Below are positions 16,276-16,973 of a stretch of DNA of 16,973 nt, one piece after another. The position numbers and the translations under genes are program-made. Location of the stretch: positions 1 to 16,973 of the forward strand of contig CALSCQ010002419.1 of NCBI GenBank assembly GCA_943704525.1, read 5' to 3'. Each line of letters opens with the position of its first letter. Within the stretch, counting starts at the first letter, position 1. The DNA comes from Pigoraptor vietnamica (Eukaryota > Opisthokonta > Filasterea). The notes under the pieces are model-generated. The model ran no database searches, was not told the DNA's origin, and saw nothing but the letters and a program-made list of their open reading frames with translations.

Positions 16276-16905
16276 TCAGCCAAACCGATCCACCACGAGC
16301 GTGTGGACGCCCTTGAGCAAGGACACGTCCGTACACACGTTGCAACCGCGGAGGTCGAGCGTGTGGACGCCGAGTGCAGAAACTTCCCACAGGCCACTGC
16401 AGCCGCTCAGGTTCAGCGTGTGGACGCGCGTGAGAGCAGAGACGTCGTCGACCCCGGGGCAGCCGCTGAGGTTGAGCGTGTGTACGCGACCCAGAGCAGA
16501 CACGTCGCGGACACCGCAACAACCGCTGAGGTTGAGCGAGTGGACACCCGCAAGCCGGGACACGTCGACAAGTTTTGGGCACCGACTGAGGTCGAGAGTG
16601 TGGACGTTCCCGAGTGCAGACACGTCGAACACCCACTTGCACCCACTCAGGCTAAGCGTGTGAACGCGGCCAAGCGCAGAAACGCTGCACACCCCCGTGT
16701 CGCTGAGGATGAGCGTGTGGACGCCGCCAAGGGCCGACACGTTCTCCACGTTGCGGCACCGACTGAGGTCGAGAGTGTTGACGCCGCCGAGCGCAGACAC
16801 GTCAACCACCTTCATACATCCACTGAGGTTGAGACTGTGGACGTCGCCGAGTGCCGACCAGGGGTACTCACGGAGGGGTATGCAACTCCGATCAAATGTA
16901 TGGAA
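16276..16905 (-). CDS. LRR protein or fragment made of 20-residue repeats
   Basis: The minus-strand frame is open from 16905 (after an in-frame TAA at 16908-16906) to the stop at 16276-16278. The first ATG is at 16815, giving 179 residues, but LRR-type sequence (SALGDVHSLNLSGC) already precedes it, so the real N-terminus may lie in an upstream exon or be lost. The product is almost wholly repeats of consensus xxVxDVSALGxVHTLNLSGC, about ten units with 60-bp period; two units are 57 bp, keeping frame. It ends in KGVHTLVVDRFG. This is a short LRR variant related in motif to SDS22/internalin-like repeats and to the neighbouring F-box protein, but no F-box or helical region is present in the window. 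It may be a solenoid-only protein, a gene truncated by the right side, or a pseudogene in an early state. Confidence 0.65.
   Translation of the reverse strand, partial: FHTFDRSCIPLREYPWSALGDVHSLNLSGCMKVVDVSALGGVNTLDLSRCRNVENVSALGGVHTLILSDTGVCSVSALGRVHTLSLSGCKWVFDVSALGNVHTLDLSRCPKLVDVSRLAGVHSLNLSGCCGVRDVSALGRVHTLNLSGCPGVDDVSALTRVHTLNLSGCSGLWEVSALGVHTLDLRGCNVCTDVSLLKGVHTLVVDRFG
16290..16855 (-). repeat. 60-bp LRR-coding tandem array
   Basis: The motif GAGCGTGTGGACGCC or close variants recurs at about 16361, 16418, 16478, 16538, 16598, 16658, 16715, 16775 and 16835, that is every 60 bp with two 57-bp steps. Because units are multiples of three, frames on both strands remain open, which produces a long but spurious plus-strand frame. 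All length changes are frame-preserving, as expected for an array under coding constraint. Confidence 0.9.
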
Positions 16906-16914
16906 TTATATATA
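16905..16914 (-). promoter_or_regulatory. TATA-like box upstream of the LRR gene
   Basis: CTATATATAA on the minus strand lies about 90 nt upstream of the first ATG (16815). If it is a real promoter, the gene is complete at 179 residues and the LRR-like stretch before the ATG is untranslated leader. Confidence 0.35.
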
Positions 16915-16973
16915 GACAAATCAGTGGCCCGCGTAACCATGTGCGTCGGTTTAATTCGGATTTTACGATAAAT

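Noticed and set aside
16147-16971. Long plus-strand frame (274 residues) across the LRR array
   Set aside because: It is antisense to the better-supported LRR frame and owes its openness to the 60-bp periodicity; its translation is a charged repeat with no family features.
1-16973. tRNA, rRNA, transposase or long terminal repeat signals
   Set aside because: No tRNA B-box in a plausible cloverleaf, no rRNA-like sequence, and no transposase or reverse-transcriptase motifs were found by eye on either strand.

Overview
The window looks like nuclear DNA from a GC-rich unicellular eukaryote. The evidence is spliceosomal introns of about 110-250 nt with GT..AG borders, (CA)n/(TG)n microsatellites inside introns, TATA-like boxes about 70-90 nt upstream of probable starts, and eukaryote-specific families (GPR107/108 receptor-like protein, LYRM2-type LYR protein, F-box/LRR protein, tyrosine-kinase-like pseudokinase). 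The species cannot be named from sequence alone. There is no bacterial operon layout, transposase, CRISPR array or recognisable tRNA/rRNA.

Layout, left to right. 43-1447 (+): the last five exons of a GPR107/GPR108-family seven-transmembrane protein, cut by the left edge; its second visible intron appears to be an AT-AC (U12-type) intron. 1448-2858: low-coding stretch with (GCAC)n, a decayed LRR-derived 59-bp tandem repeat and a short telomere-like motif. 2859-3323 (-): small secreted protein of unknown function. 3761-4901 (+): two-exon secreted plastocyanin/phytocyanin-like cupredoxin with an intron splitting the copper site, divergent from the previous gene. 4902-6053: no confident gene. 6054-6715 (-): three-exon LYRM2-like mitochondrial LYR protein whose predicted tail runs into a tandem duplication. 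7085-10296 (+): two-exon protein with PP1-docking-like motif, coiled coil, long disordered region, degenerate tyrosine-kinase-like domain and terminal CxxC pairs. 10731-11459 (-): basic/acidic putative nuclear protein with a Cys/His cluster. 12405-15920 (+): single-exon 1171-residue F-box plus LRR plus helical C-terminal protein, preceded by an AT-rich promoter island. 16276-16905 (-): LRR protein or fragment built from 20-residue repeats, convergent with the F-box gene.

The genes do not form a pathway; they are individually promoted, mixed-strand eukaryotic loci. The unifying theme is an LRR family present in three states: in the F-box protein, as an LRR-only array at the right end, and as a frame-broken relic near 1841-2010. 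The most noteworthy items are the candidate AT-AC intron (supported by exact border dinucleotides, a branch-site match and an alignment-consistent codon), the pseudokinase with all catalytic motifs altered, and the LRR repeat that appears to have kept duplicating after losing one base per unit.
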